Assembly (NCBI RefSeq): GCF_945957345.1 | Contig: NZ_CAMFKW010000042.1 | Span: 1 to 48,797 of the forward strand | From: an uncultured Allobosea sp. | GTDB lineage: Bacteria; Pseudomonadota; Alphaproteobacteria; Rhizobiales; Beijerinckiaceae | Length of the DNA stretch: 48,797 nt | Direction: 5' to 3' | In this document: in pieces, positions 36,360 to 45,037 of the stretch | How positions within the stretch are numbered: position 1 is the first letter of the stretch | How the letters are laid out: each line of letters opens with the position of its first letter | Position numbers and translations under genes: made by a program | The notes under the pieces: model-generated | Database searches by the model: none | What the model was told of the DNA's origin: nothing | Seen by the model: only the letters and a program-made list of their open reading frames with translations

Positions 36360-37391
36360 TCAGCTTTTAGGAGGTGCTTGCATGCCTCTCAGCATGGAAT
36401 GCGTATGGACGCGATTGATGGCGGCTCTGATCGCCCATTTCGGATTCAGGAGTAAATCGATCAATTTCGCGGAAATGCTCTTGGAGAATTTCAGTTTGTC
36501 GAACCGGTATCCAAGTTCGTTCAGCCGGTCGGTGTGGTATTTCCAGAAATCCTTGTTCTTGAATTTCAAGGCGCTCGACGAAAGATAGCGATAATATTGA
36601 TCCAGAAGCTGATTGATGCGGCCTTCTTTTTCAGCTTGAGAGAGGTACCAATCGCCATATTCCTGGCAGTCTCCGAGTTCGGAAGATACATAGGCATTGT
36701 TGTCGAGGGATATTGTCGTCACACGATTGTAGTGAACCCGCTCATGCGAAAGTATTTGATGGACGAAGCCGAAATCGGAGTATCTGAGGTGCTCGAGGCA
36801 GGCGCTGGTGTCCGCCTCGTGTGTCGGATTTGGGAAGAAATTCGACGTATTTCGGATCGCGTCAGCCCGGTACATGACCGATGTCGGGTTTCCCAGGACT
36901 CTCTGAAAGCCCAGAAGGTGGGCGCGGCAGATGTCATGACCCGAGATCACGGACTGCGAATACGATAGGCCGACATTCCGGACATACCAGATGTCGTTTC
37001 CGCCGCTGAGCTGGTAGGCACCGACGATGCCGATCGACGGGTGTGCCTCGGCAAGCCCGACCATCCTTTCCAGGCATTCAGGATAGATCCAGTCATCCGC
37101 GGAGACGACTTTGCAGTACTTGCTCTCGCTGGAGATGAGGCCGAAGGCCTTGTTGTGATTGGCGATGATCGGCAGCAGTTCGTCGTTACTGAAGACGCGA
37201 ACCCGGCTGTCCCGCTGGCGATACTCCTCGGCGATGGCGAGGGTCTCGTCGGTGCTGGCGTTGTTGAGGATGATATATTCGAAGTTCGGGTAGGTCTGCG
37301 ACAGCACGCTTTCGATGCATTCGCGCAGGAACTTGGCGCCGTTGTAGACGGGCGTGACAACGCTGACCAGCGGGTTGATCTTATCGGCCAT
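36360..37391 (-). CDS. Glycosyltransferase, GT2 family (low GC)
   Basis: Inverting GT-A transferase of 343 residues, soluble or peripheral. Motifs: PLVSVVTPVYNGAKFLRECIESVLSQTYPNFEYIILNNAST at the N-terminus, CKVVSADDWIYPEC (the DxD-equivalent ADDW), and a mid-part with NPTSVMYRADAIRN and NPTHEADTSACLEHL. The C-terminal 120 residues are unusually rich in Lys, Asn and Ser, and the base composition drops to about half GC, unlike its neighbours. This suggests more recent acquisition. It is the last gene of the rfbC-led operon, 20 bases after the pyruvyltransferase, and should add a sugar to the locus 2 repeat unit. Confidence 0.9.
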   Translation of the reverse strand: MADKINPLVSVVTPVYNGAKFLRECIESVLSQTYPNFEYIILNNASTDETLAIAEEYRQRDSRVRVFSNDELLPIIANHNKAFGLISSESKYCKVVSADDWIYPECLERMVGLAEAHPSIGIVGAYQLSGGNDIWYVRNVGLSYSQSVISGHDICRAHLLGFQRVLGNPTSVMYRADAIRNTSNFFPNPTHEADTSACLEHLRYSDFGFVHQILSHERVHYNRVTTISLDNNAYVSSELGDCQEYGDWYLSQAEKEGRINQLLDQYYRYLSSSALKFKNKDFWKYHTDRLNELGYRFDKLKFSKSISAKLIDLLLNPKWAIRAAINRVHTHSMLRGMQAPPKS

Positions 37392-37411
37392 TTTCGCCCC
37401 CCACCATGCTG

Positions 37412-38848
37412 TTATTTCGGTTTTCTGCCGTTCAGGTCGTTATCGTTCGGAAACAATTCGTCGAATTGCTCCGTCAACTGTTCTTGAAAATCGGAAACGC
37501 TCTGCTTGATGCGCGCTTTGATCGCATCGGCATTGGCAAGCAACTGGTCGGCCCTGGCCGTCAGGTCCTCCGCATCGCAACGCGCGATATCCACGCAATA
37601 ATCAGACAACCCGAGGGCGGCCATGAGGTTGCTGACCTTGGGGTGAGGCGACAACGCGATGGTCGGAACATTCTGAAGGGACGCGAAGACAACGCCGTGA
37701 AAGCGGCAGGTGACGTAGCAATCCAGGCCGGACAGGGTGGAGAGCAGGCTCGGGATATCGCAAACCGCTTCCGGCATGACGCGATCGGGCGCCAGTCCGG
37801 GGTTCTTTGCCCGAATGGCGGCGTCGAGATCGGCGATAGCCTGGGAATCGAACCAGATGTCGCTGCTGAAGAGCTTGATCCGGTAGCCGCGCTCGAGCAT
37901 CCGGCCGCAGAACTCGGCGAGATTGTCGATCAACCGGTGATAGATCTGGCTGTCGTCGACCCAGTGTCGTGAGGAATCGCCATAGGCCATCGGCGCGATT
38001 CCGATAACGCGCTCTGCCCGCTCGTCTTGCGGCACCTTCGTTGCGCTTTCGGGCAGCCGAAGATTCCAGACGGCATCGGCGACGACCTTCATCCTGCCGC
38101 GGAAGCCGATCTTCCGCAGCAGGTCGCCCGAGGCGCTGTCGCGCAGGGAGACGTAGTCGGCAAGATCGAGCGTGCGCCGGACGAACCAGCGGCTCAGTGG
38201 CGCATCCAGCGGGCCGGCGCCGTTGTTCAGGAAAATGCATTCCACGTTCAGGCATTTGGCGAGGAGCAGCCACTTGAACAATGTGTAAGGGAAAGCCCAG
38301 GGGCCGCCCCAGTCGAGCAACTGGCCGCCGCCGCTGATGACGAGCATGTCGAGCTGGCAGAGCAGGATGAACGAGCGCCCGAGAAAGAGCACTTCGTGAA
38401 CGAGCTGGCTGGGGCGAACGAACAGGGCGTGGCGCAGGGCATTGCCAATGCGGAACAGGGGCCCGGTCTTCCTGGCCAGTGCCTTCAGCTTTTCCGCGAA
38501 CCCCACGGGCTCGGACGAACGGGGCGTCGACGACCATTCCCGCTGGAACGGGAAAATCCTCTGGCGCATCGCGAAGGCGGGAATGCCGTGCCGGCGCGTG
38601 GTGTCTTCGGGATCCATCGACAGGCCGACGACGGAGGCCCCGGGCCATCTGCGCGTGATATTGTCGAGCACGGCCGCGATCGAGCCCTCGTCTCCCAGAT
38701 TGCCGGTGCCGCAATGCGCCAGAAGGGCGATGCGGCCGGGCCTGGCGGGCGCCGCCTTGGCCGTCTCCATGTCGCTCTCCGGTCGGCCCGACCAAGGCTG
38801 GCCGGCTTGCGCGGCAGCGCCGATGTCGATGCCGACCCGCTCGCTCAT
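37412..38848 (-). CDS. Polysaccharide pyruvyl transferase family protein
   Basis: Protein of 478 residues with the CsaB/ExoV-like fold (PF04230 type), which transfers pyruvate from phosphoenolpyruvate to a sugar, usually as a ketal, or acts as a related transferase. Marks: IALLAHCGTGNLGDEGSIAAVL at the start (the GxGNxGD motif), DMLVISGGGQLLDWGGPW, FLNNGAGPLD, VVADAVWNL, and CYVTCRFHGVVFASLQNVPTIALSPHPKV near the end with the catalytic-region RFHG. The first 35 residues are an unconserved tail. ATGA overlap couples it to the FAD oxidoreductase gene. Pyruvylation would give the polymer negative charge. Confidence 0.88.
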   Translation of the reverse strand: MSERVGIDIGAAAQAGQPWSGRPESDMETAKAAPARPGRIALLAHCGTGNLGDEGSIAAVLDNITRRWPGASVVGLSMDPEDTTRRHGIPAFAMRQRIFPFQREWSSTPRSSEPVGFAEKLKALARKTGPLFRIGNALRHALFVRPSQLVHEVLFLGRSFILLCQLDMLVISGGGQLLDWGGPWAFPYTLFKWLLLAKCLNVECIFLNNGAGPLDAPLSRWFVRRTLDLADYVSLRDSASGDLLRKIGFRGRMKVVADAVWNLRLPESATKVPQDERAERVIGIAPMAYGDSSRHWVDDSQIYHRLIDNLAEFCGRMLERGYRIKLFSSDIWFDSQAIADLDAAIRAKNPGLAPDRVMPEAVCDIPSLLSTLSGLDCYVTCRFHGVVFASLQNVPTIALSPHPKVSNLMAALGLSDYCVDIARCDAEDLTARADQLLANADAIKARIKQSVSDFQEQLTEQFDELFPNDNDLNGRKPK

Positions 38849-40185
38849 GCGACTTGTGCCCGTTGCCGGAGCTGAGAGGCCGCGAGCCGCGTCAGCGCGG
38901 CTCCCGCCGCCTTCTCGCCGCTCTTGAAGCTCTCATCCGTCCACATGTACCCCCAATCGCCGTAGCGCCCGCAATAGGCGATGCCGAGGTCGTCGAGATA
39001 GCCGTGCACCGTCGCGAGCGCCGCGGCACGATCGAGGTCGAAGATGATGTTGGCGTAGCGCAGATACATCGCGTTGCGGCAGAGAATCCGGTCGCTGTCG
39101 CGCAGCAGCCCGCAGCGGCGCAGGTCCGCGATCACAGGTTCGATCCAGTCCCTCGGCTGGCCGGCGAACGGCTTGTACTTGTCCGAGAAATAGACCTCCG
39201 CCTGGATGCTGCCGGTGCCCTTCGGCGCATTGTTCGGGGACAGCATGTGCGGGAAGCCGAGGCGGGTGAAGCAGATGTCCTCGTCGTAGAAATACGTCAT
39301 ATGCGCGTTGGAAATGTCCTCGCGGTCCACGCCGATATTGACCAGGACGCAGGACGAGCAGGCAAGCTTCCGCGCGGCTTCCAGCACGTCGCGCGGTGCG
39401 CCTACGATCATCGGGATGAGATCGGGAAGCGGCACGGATGAAACCAGGAGGTCGTAGCTGCAGATCGTGCCATTGGAAAAGGTCAGCAGGCGCGCTCTCG
39501 GATCGACAGAGACCAGCTCGTGGTTCAGCTGGATGTCGCCGGAAGGCACGAATTTCTGCAGGTAGGAGACGAAGCCGCCCTGCTGCGGATAGCGGAAATG
39601 CGTGATGTAGTGGATGTTCGGCGACGAAGCCGAAATCGCGCCGCGCAGCACTTCCTCCAGGCTGGGACGATAGATGCGCGGCCCCAGCCAGTCCGTGCTC
39701 ATGTTCTCGGCCGTGGTGAGGTGATATTTGCGCGTATACTGCTTCGGGAAGAGTTCCGCGAAGGTCGGGCCGAAGCTGGCGAGCAGCCAGTCGTTGTAGT
39801 TGTTGATCGGCCCTTCCGGCTTCTGCCGCTCCTCGACGAAATCGGCGATCACCTTGACGACCACGTCTTCGGGCAGGCCGTGCAGGTGAAGCTGCACGGG
39901 ATGTTGCGGCCAGTAGCCCCGCCAATAGTTGTTCAGGTTGATCTGGATGGTTTCATAGAGCTGGTCGACGCTCTCGGCGAACAGATCCTGGATCCGTTCG
40001 TCCTTGGTGAAGGAAATATGTGGCCCGATATCGAAGACGAAGCCGGGCTCGTGGCGAAACGACATGGTATGGCCGCCGTAATAGGCGTTCTTGTCATACA
40101 TGACGGGGGTGATGCCTTCCGCCTGGAGGCGGTGGGCTGCTCCGAAGCCGGCCATTCCAGTCCCAAGTACAACTGCTTTGGGCAT
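38845..40185 (-). CDS. FAD-dependent oxidoreductase (amine oxidase/UDP-Galp mutase-like fold)
   Basis: Flavoprotein of 446 residues. The N-terminal dinucleotide-binding motif is AVVLGTGMAGFGAAHRL (4-20), ending in the acidic YDKN strand. YGGHTMSFRHEPGFVFDIGPHISF is typical of the protoporphyrinogen oxidase/amine oxidase and UDP-galactopyranose-mutase-like group. The C-terminus has the second FAD contact region GIAYCGRYGDWGYMWTDESFKSGEKAA. Members occur in many polysaccharide loci, often without a known reaction. It lies between rfbG and the pyruvyltransferase, so it may oxidise or isomerise a nucleotide sugar. The exact chemistry is unknown. Confidence 0.75.
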   Translation of the reverse strand: MPKAVVLGTGMAGFGAAHRLQAEGITPVMYDKNAYYGGHTMSFRHEPGFVFDIGPHISFTKDERIQDLFAESVDQLYETIQINLNNYWRGYWPQHPVQLHLHGLPEDVVVKVIADFVEERQKPEGPINNYNDWLLASFGPTFAELFPKQYTRKYHLTTAENMSTDWLGPRIYRPSLEEVLRGAISASSPNIHYITHFRYPQQGGFVSYLQKFVPSGDIQLNHELVSVDPRARLLTFSNGTICSYDLLVSSVPLPDLIPMIVGAPRDVLEAARKLACSSCVLVNIGVDREDISNAHMTYFYDEDICFTRLGFPHMLSPNNAPKGTGSIQAEVYFSDKYKPFAGQPRDWIEPVIADLRRCGLLRDSDRILCRNAMYLRYANIIFDLDRAAALATVHGYLDDLGIAYCGRYGDWGYMWTDESFKSGEKAAGAALTRLAASQLRQRAQVA

Positions 40186-40215
40186 GAGCGTGCTTTCCCT
40201 CGTTAAGGTCTCGGA

Positions 40216-41370
40216 TCAGCCTTCCGCAGCCGAAAGCAGAGGCGCGGCGGCGGCTTTCATCCGCCGCGCCGCCAGCGCGCATGTCTCGGCATCGTCCTGG
40301 AGAAGATATTCGTAGCGTTCGATCTGCCGCCGCGTGAGTGACTGCAGATCCTTCCCGGCCTGGAAGGCCTCGTACCATTCGACGATCCAGAGCAGGCTCT
40401 GGTCGAGCTGAAGGACGGGGTGCCAGTTCAGCAGAGTCCGGGCCTTGGAGGTGTCGAGGCGCAGCAGTTGCGCTTCGGCCGGGTGCGGCGTTCCGTCCTG
40501 TGCCCAGGAGGCGCCTTCGCCCCATGACGAGACGAGCTTGTCGGCGATCCAGGAGACCGGCCTGGCATCCGCTTCCGCCGGCCCGAAATTCCAGCCTGAT
40601 GCGAAGCGGGCGCCGTCCTCCGCCAGCCGCTCGCACAGCAGCAGATAGCCATGCAGCGGCATCAGCACGAACTGCCAGGGCCTGATCGCGGCGGGATTGC
40701 GGATGCGACAGGGCCGCCGGTCGATGAAGGCCCGGATCAGGTCGGGGATGAGCTGGTTCGCCGTCCAGTCGCCGCCGCCGATCGCATTCCCCGCCCGGGC
40801 GCTGGCCACCGCCACGCCGTGCCGGGACAGAGTCTCCGGCGGGAAATAGGAGTCGCGATAGGCATTGGTCACCAGCTCCGAGCAGCCCTTGGAGTTGGAG
40901 TAGGGATCATGGCCGCCCATCGCGTCGCTCTCGCGATAGCCCCAGACCCATTCGCGATTGTCGTAGCACTTGTCGCTGGTGACATTGACGACGACGCAGG
41001 GACGCGCGAGCTGGCGGACGGCCTCCATGAGATGGACGGTGCCCATGACGTTGGTCGCATAGGTGTCGACCGGATGTTCATAGCTGGTCCGGACCACCGA
41101 TTGGGCCGCCATGTGGATGACGACATCGGGTGCGCAGGCGGCCATCGCGGCTTGCAGATGCGCGAGGTCGCGCACATCGCCATGGATCGAATGCACGCAT
41201 TCGGCCACCCTGGCTTGCTCGAAGAGGTTCGGCTCGGTCGGCGGATCGAGCGCGTAGCCGGTGACGTCGGCGCCGAGCGCTTCCAGCCATAGCGAGAGCC
41301 ACGCACCCTTGAAGCCGGTATGGCCGGTGACGAAGACCTTGCGGTTCTTCCAGAAAGAACGGTTCAGCAT
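40216..41370 (-). CDS. rfbG: CDP-glucose 4,6-dehydratase
   Basis: Extended short-chain dehydrogenase of 384 residues that turns CDP-glucose into CDP-4-keto-6-deoxyglucose. Motifs: NAD-binding VTGHTGFKG (14-22), DVVIHMAAQ, VTSDKCYDN (130-138, with the catalytic Thr-Ser-Asp-Lys run), YSNSK (Tyr157, Lys161), then SARAGNAIGGGDW and IPDLIRAF, all diagnostic of RfbG rather than RmlB. ATG 41370 starts next to the conserved FWKNRKVFVTG; the upstream TTG is less likely. Its substrate should come from RfbF encoded at 45694-46536, outside this operon. Confidence 0.95.
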   Translation of the reverse strand: MLNRSFWKNRKVFVTGHTGFKGAWLSLWLEALGADVTGYALDPPTEPNLFEQARVAECVHSIHGDVRDLAHLQAAMAACAPDVVIHMAAQSVVRTSYEHPVDTYATNVMGTVHLMEAVRQLARPCVVVNVTSDKCYDNREWVWGYRESDAMGGHDPYSNSKGCSELVTNAYRDSYFPPETLSRHGVAVASARAGNAIGGGDWTANQLIPDLIRAFIDRRPCRIRNPAAIRPWQFVLMPLHGYLLLCERLAEDGARFASGWNFGPAEADARPVSWIADKLVSSWGEGASWAQDGTPHPAEAQLLRLDTSKARTLLNWHPVLQLDQSLLWIVEWYEAFQAGKDLQSLTRRQIERYEYLLQDDAETCALAARRMKAAAAPLLSAAEG

Positions 41371-41400
41371 GGCCGAAGGCTCCAACGCTTGGATGCTGTG

Positions 41401-42729
41401 TCAGGGCGTCGCTTCTGCGAGGACGCGAGCCGGCGCAGCCTTCGCTTCGCGCATCGGCCAGCGCCTCTGCTGTTCGCGCCAGAGCGCATCCGCCTGGCGC
41501 CCCGCCGGCAGTTCGACATCGGCGAAGGAAACGACGTCGTCCTTCTTCTTGTCGCAGCGCATGACGCAATCCTCGGACAGGCCGATCGGCAGGGCGTCGC
41601 TGGCGCGTGCTTCCGTCGCGTTCTCGATCAGGCCGTAGGCGCAGAAGCCGCCGATGCCGTCTAGGCGCTCGCCGGCCTTGAGGTCGCGCTTGGCGACCGT
41701 GACGACCTCGCAGACCGGCCCGTCGAGGGGCGCCACCGTCGGATCGTGCTGGATCACCGCACGCGCGATCGTCGAAGCGATCTGGAGATGGGGCAGGTGG
41801 AACGGCGTGTAGAAGACGTAGAACGGGCCGTTTCCGAGCTTGTAATAGGCGAGCTGCGCCTGCTTCAGCGGATTCTCCTCGTGGATGACGACGAAGGCTC
41901 CGGTATGGGGCGCAGCCCCCAGGGCGTAGTCGACCAGCCCCGTTTCGAGCATCGCTTGCGCCGGCAGGCGTTCCGCGACCTCCCGAACATCGCCGCAGGC
42001 CGGTCCGTACATGCCGCGGCGGCCCGCATGGAAGCCCGTCGCATTGGCAAGGACCGTCGTTTCCATCGACAGCTTGGTCGCATCGGCGAAGGAGGTGACC
42101 TTGCGCGGATCCTGGTCGTTCTTTTCGGCGAAGGCGCGCTGCGTGTCCGGGTTGCGGTAGTAGTCGACCATGCCCTTGATGTTGCCGGCGGCGACGGGCT
42201 TGAGGCCGAGCGTTCGCAGATAGCGCAGCAGGGTCATGGCGACGCCGGGCTCGTCACCATCGGTATTGGTCAGGACGACGCCGGCCTCGCGGGCCTTCTG
42301 GTTCAGGATCGGGCCGATCAGGGAATCGAGCTCGGCATTGACCATCACGACATGCTTGCGATGCGCGATCGCGTCGAGCACCACGGCGGCGCCGGCTTCA
42401 ACCGTCCCGGTCACTTCGAGGATGATGTCGATCGCCTCGCAGCCGGTCAGAACATACGGATCGTCGGTCAGAACAGGCACGCCGCGCGCGATCGCGCTCT
42501 CGGCCTCACGCGTTGACGAGACGCGGCTCCAGCCATGGATCTTCGCCTCGCGAAAGGCGCGTTCGGCATTGCCGAGCGTGCGGTTGGCGATGGCGACCAG
42601 CCGCATCCCCGGCACCGGCGTGCCCAGCTGCAGCGCGATGGCGCGCCCGGTGGCGCCAGCGCCGACCATGCCGACGCGGATCGGCCGCTTGCCTGTCTCA
42701 TAGTCCCGTAACACCAAGTCCAGAGCCAT
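41401..42729 (-). CDS. Rossmann plus SAF-domain oxidoreductase of CDP-sugar loci
   Basis: Protein of 442 residues with two recognisable halves. The first resembles homoserine dehydrogenase/Gfo-Idh-type NAD(P) oxidoreductases: IRVGMVGAGATGRAIALQL (17-35) and EVTGTVEAGAAVVLDAIAHRKHVVMVNAELD. The C-terminal 100 residues form an SAF-like domain (VVTVAKRDLKAGERLDGIGG), the fold found at the end of sialic acid synthases and FlgA. Such fusions are seen beside rfbF/rfbG/rfbC-type genes in other genomes, which suggests a role in making a CDP-linked sugar, but no reaction is established to my knowledge. AGAGGA precedes the ATG; a long upstream extension of the frame is not conserved. Confidence 0.8.
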   Translation of the reverse strand: MALDLVLRDYETGKRPIRVGMVGAGATGRAIALQLGTPVPGMRLVAIANRTLGNAERAFREAKIHGWSRVSSTREAESAIARGVPVLTDDPYVLTGCEAIDIILEVTGTVEAGAAVVLDAIAHRKHVVMVNAELDSLIGPILNQKAREAGVVLTNTDGDEPGVAMTLLRYLRTLGLKPVAAGNIKGMVDYYRNPDTQRAFAEKNDQDPRKVTSFADATKLSMETTVLANATGFHAGRRGMYGPACGDVREVAERLPAQAMLETGLVDYALGAAPHTGAFVVIHEENPLKQAQLAYYKLGNGPFYVFYTPFHLPHLQIASTIARAVIQHDPTVAPLDGPVCEVVTVAKRDLKAGERLDGIGGFCAYGLIENATEARASDALPIGLSEDCVMRCDKKKDDVVSFADVELPAGRQADALWREQQRRWPMREAKAAPARVLAEATP

Positions 42730-42764
42730 AGCGCGTTCCTCTTTCGATGATGTCGGCAGGGCGG

Positions 42765-43334
42765 TCAGGCCGAGAGGCGTTGCTCCGGCGCGACATCGCC
42801 GGAGCAGCGCCGCGTCAGCGGCCAGTTGCGGTCCTGTTCGGAGATTTCGGAGACGGGCAGGGGCCAGGCGATGTCGAAGGCCGGATCGTCGAAGCGTACG
42901 CCCTTCGCAGACGCCGGCGCATAGAAAGCCGAGGTCATGTAATGCATCTCGGTATCCGGCCGGAGCGTCTGATAGCCGTGGGCGCAGCCCTCCGGCAGAT
43001 AGAGCATGCGGCCGTTCTCGTCGCTCAGCTCGACGCCGTGCCAGCTGCCGTAGCTCGGCGAGTCCGGCCTGAGGTCGAGCACAACGTCGAACATCGCGCC
43101 GCGCGTGCAGCGCACCAGCTTCGCCTCGAGCGCGGGGGCCTCCTGATAATGCAGGCCGCGGAGCGTGCCGCGCTTCGTGCTGAAGCCCATATTGGCCTGA
43201 ACCGGGGTGAAGGCCATGCCGTGCTCGGCGAATTCCCGAAGGCACCAGGCCCGCATGAAGCGCCCCCGCGCATCGGCATGCGGCGTCGGGTCGATGACCA
43301 TCGCATCGCGAACGCTCGTCTCGGTGAACCGCAT
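42765..43334 (-). CDS. rfbC: RfbC/RmlC-like 4-keto-6-deoxysugar 3,5-epimerase
   Basis: Cupin epimerase of 189 residues, the usual RmlC length. Features: DARGRFMRAW (21-30), TLRGLHYQ with catalytic His62, AKLVRCTRGAMFDVVLDLRPDSPSYGSW (Lys72), and LYLPEGCAHGYQTL with His119. No rmlA, rmlB or rmlD is present; instead it heads an operon with rfbG. It therefore probably epimerises CDP-4-keto-6-deoxyglucose rather than the dTDP sugar (inference). Its first residues and start are clear. An inverted repeat lies 15-35 bases upstream of the ATG, and the previous operon ends in a terminator, so it should have its own promoter. Confidence 0.88.
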   Translation of the reverse strand: MRFTETSVRDAMVIDPTPHADARGRFMRAWCLREFAEHGMAFTPVQANMGFSTKRGTLRGLHYQEAPALEAKLVRCTRGAMFDVVLDLRPDSPSYGSWHGVELSDENGRMLYLPEGCAHGYQTLRPDTEMHYMTSAFYAPASAKGVRFDDPAFDIAWPLPVSEISEQDRNWPLTRRCSGDVAPEQRLSA

Positions 43335-43348
43335 CCCCCAGCCCTCGC

Positions 43349-43369
43349 ATTCAGGCGTCGTACCTGAAT
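43349..43369 (-). promoter_or_regulatory. Inverted repeat in the rfbC operon leader
   Basis: ATTCAGG, seven bases, CCTGAAT: a perfect dyad 15-35 bases before the rfbC start. It is operator-like or a 5' UTR hairpin. Confidence 0.45.
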
Positions 43370-43435
43370 AATGTCCGCAGAAGCGCGGGTGTTCCGGCGC
43401 AGAAGCCGCGTCGTTTCAAGGATTTGCCGGAATCG

Positions 43436-43465
43436 GAAAAGCGCGCCGGCCCACGGCCGGCGCGC
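43436..43465 (-). terminator. Intrinsic terminator of the wzz-rfbF-wzx operon
   Basis: 11-bp stem GCGCGCCGGCC / GGCCGGCGCGC with loop CAC. On the minus strand it is followed by TTTTCC. It lies 30 bases after the stop of the second flippase gene and splits locus 2 into two transcription units. Confidence 0.85.
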
Positions 43466-43494
43466 GGGGACATGCACGGGAATCTACGCGGGAG

Positions 43495-44955
43495 TTACGC
43501 GGTCTGGTCGGCACCGGTACGGGCGCTGCGGAAGAGGTCGAGATACAGCGCCTTCTCGCCGGCGATGAGCAGCAGCATCGCGAGATAGGTCGCGCCGAAG
43601 GAGCCGGCATCCAGCATGAGGCGGAAGAACGGCAGTAGCGTCGGCGGGCGCAGGCTGTGCACGCCGAAGCCGACCAGTGCCGCGACGGCGCAGGCGATGA
43701 GAGGGCACGCCAGCGCGCCGATGAATTCGCGGACCCGCACGCCCGTGCCGTGCAGTGCCCAGAGCGAGATCGGCACCAGCTTCAGCACCATGACCGCGGA
43801 ATAGGCGAGGGCGACGCCACGCGGGCCATAGGGAAGCCCGATCACGATGCCCACAATCATGAAGGTCGCGGAGAACAAGCCGAGATAGACGCCGCGCCGG
43901 ATCAGGCCGAGCGCATTGAGCAGCCAGCCGAGCGGGCTCGAGATCGCGATGACCAGGATGGTCGGGGCGAGGATCCGGAAGATCTCGATGGCGCTCGTCC
44001 ATTGCGGCCCCAGCACGACCAGGATCACGTCGTCGGCGAAGAGCCCGCACACCACCGTCAGCGGCAGCGTCAAGGTTACCACCATCGAATAGCCCTTGAG
44101 GAAATAGCGCCGCAGGCGGTCGAGATCGTCCCGGGTCCGCGACAGCGCCGCGAAGGCAACCTCGCCGATCGTGTTGTTCAGGTTCTCGGTCGGAAAATTG
44201 ATCAGGTAGAAGGCGCGGCTGTAGAGGCCGGTCGCCTCCGTCCCCCAGAACCGGCCGAGCAGGAGCTTGTCGATATTGATCGTGATGTAGGAGAGGAAGC
44301 CGGTCAGCGTCGCCCCGCCACCGAACTGCAGCATGGAGCGCAGGCCGGCGACGAAACGCGGCTTGCCCGGAATCCAGCCGGTCGCGAACCACAGGCCGAT
44401 CGTCATGGCCAGGGGCAGCGAGATGGTCATCGAGACGATCGCCCAATAGCCGAAGCCGGCTTTGGCCATTCCGACCGAGATTGCGGTTGCGATCACCAGC
44501 GAGCTGATCTCGATCTTGGCCGAGGTCCCGAAGGCGAGGCGCCGCTGAAGCAGCACGCCATGCTGCACGCCGGCAGCCGTGATGATGAAGGTGAAGGCGA
44601 TCACGTCCATGATCGCGACGAGCCTCGGCTCCCGGTAGAACGCGCTGACCATCGGTGCAGCCACGATGGCCGTCAGCGTCAGCGCCGCGCCGAAGGTCAG
44701 GTTGAGCCAGAACAGCGACGACGATTCCTCTTCGCTGAGCACGTCGCGTTGGATGGCGGCCTGGAACAGGCCGAAGCAGCCGAACATGTTCAGCACGCCG
44801 GTGAAGGCGGTGACCATCGTGACCAGACCGTAGTCCTCGGGCGTGAGCAGCCGGCCGAGCACCATGAGCGCCAGGATACGGATGACGAAGCCGAGCCCGC
44901 GGGAGCCGACATTGATCAATCCCGCGCGAACGGTTCTGCGCTTCAGGTCCTGCAT
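43495..44955 (-). CDS. Lipopolysaccharide/EPS flippase, WzxC-like (locus 2)
   Basis: MOP-superfamily flippase of 486 residues with about 12-14 helices. It should flip the lipid-linked repeat unit of locus 2. The opening GLINVGSRGLGFVIRILALMVLGRLLTPEDYGLVTMVTAFTGVL and the half-way INIDKLLLGRFWGTEATGLYSRAFYLINFPTENLNNTIGEVAFAAL segment match the WzxC/AmsL branch, different from the locus 1 flippase. An 82-base gap with alternative hairpins separates it from the PIG-L gene. It ends its operon before a strong terminator. Confidence 0.9.
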   Translation of the reverse strand: MQDLKRRTVRAGLINVGSRGLGFVIRILALMVLGRLLTPEDYGLVTMVTAFTGVLNMFGCFGLFQAAIQRDVLSEEESSSLFWLNLTFGAALTLTAIVAAPMVSAFYREPRLVAIMDVIAFTFIITAAGVQHGVLLQRRLAFGTSAKIEISSLVIATAISVGMAKAGFGYWAIVSMTISLPLAMTIGLWFATGWIPGKPRFVAGLRSMLQFGGGATLTGFLSYITINIDKLLLGRFWGTEATGLYSRAFYLINFPTENLNNTIGEVAFAALSRTRDDLDRLRRYFLKGYSMVVTLTLPLTVVCGLFADDVILVVLGPQWTSAIEIFRILAPTILVIAISSPLGWLLNALGLIRRGVYLGLFSATFMIVGIVIGLPYGPRGVALAYSAVMVLKLVPISLWALHGTGVRVREFIGALACPLIACAVAALVGFGVHSLRPPTLLPFFRLMLDAGSFGATYLAMLLLIAGEKALYLDLFRSARTGADQTA

Positions 44956-44968
44956 GTCGTTCTCGATT

Positions 44969-45018
44969 GCCGCTTTTGGGGCATCGGGCCGGAAAGCGGC
45001 ATCTGCCTTTCCGGGAAA
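44969..45018 (-). other. Mutually exclusive hairpins between PIG-L and flippase genes
   Basis: GCCGCTTT (44969-44976) can pair with AAAGCGGC (44993-45000). CCGGAAA (44989-44995), which overlaps that arm, can pair with TTTCCGG (45008-45014). Together they fill most of the 82-base gap and could adjust flippase expression or mRNA decay. Confidence 0.35.
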
Positions 45019-45037
45019 CCGGTGCTGGAACAGGGAG

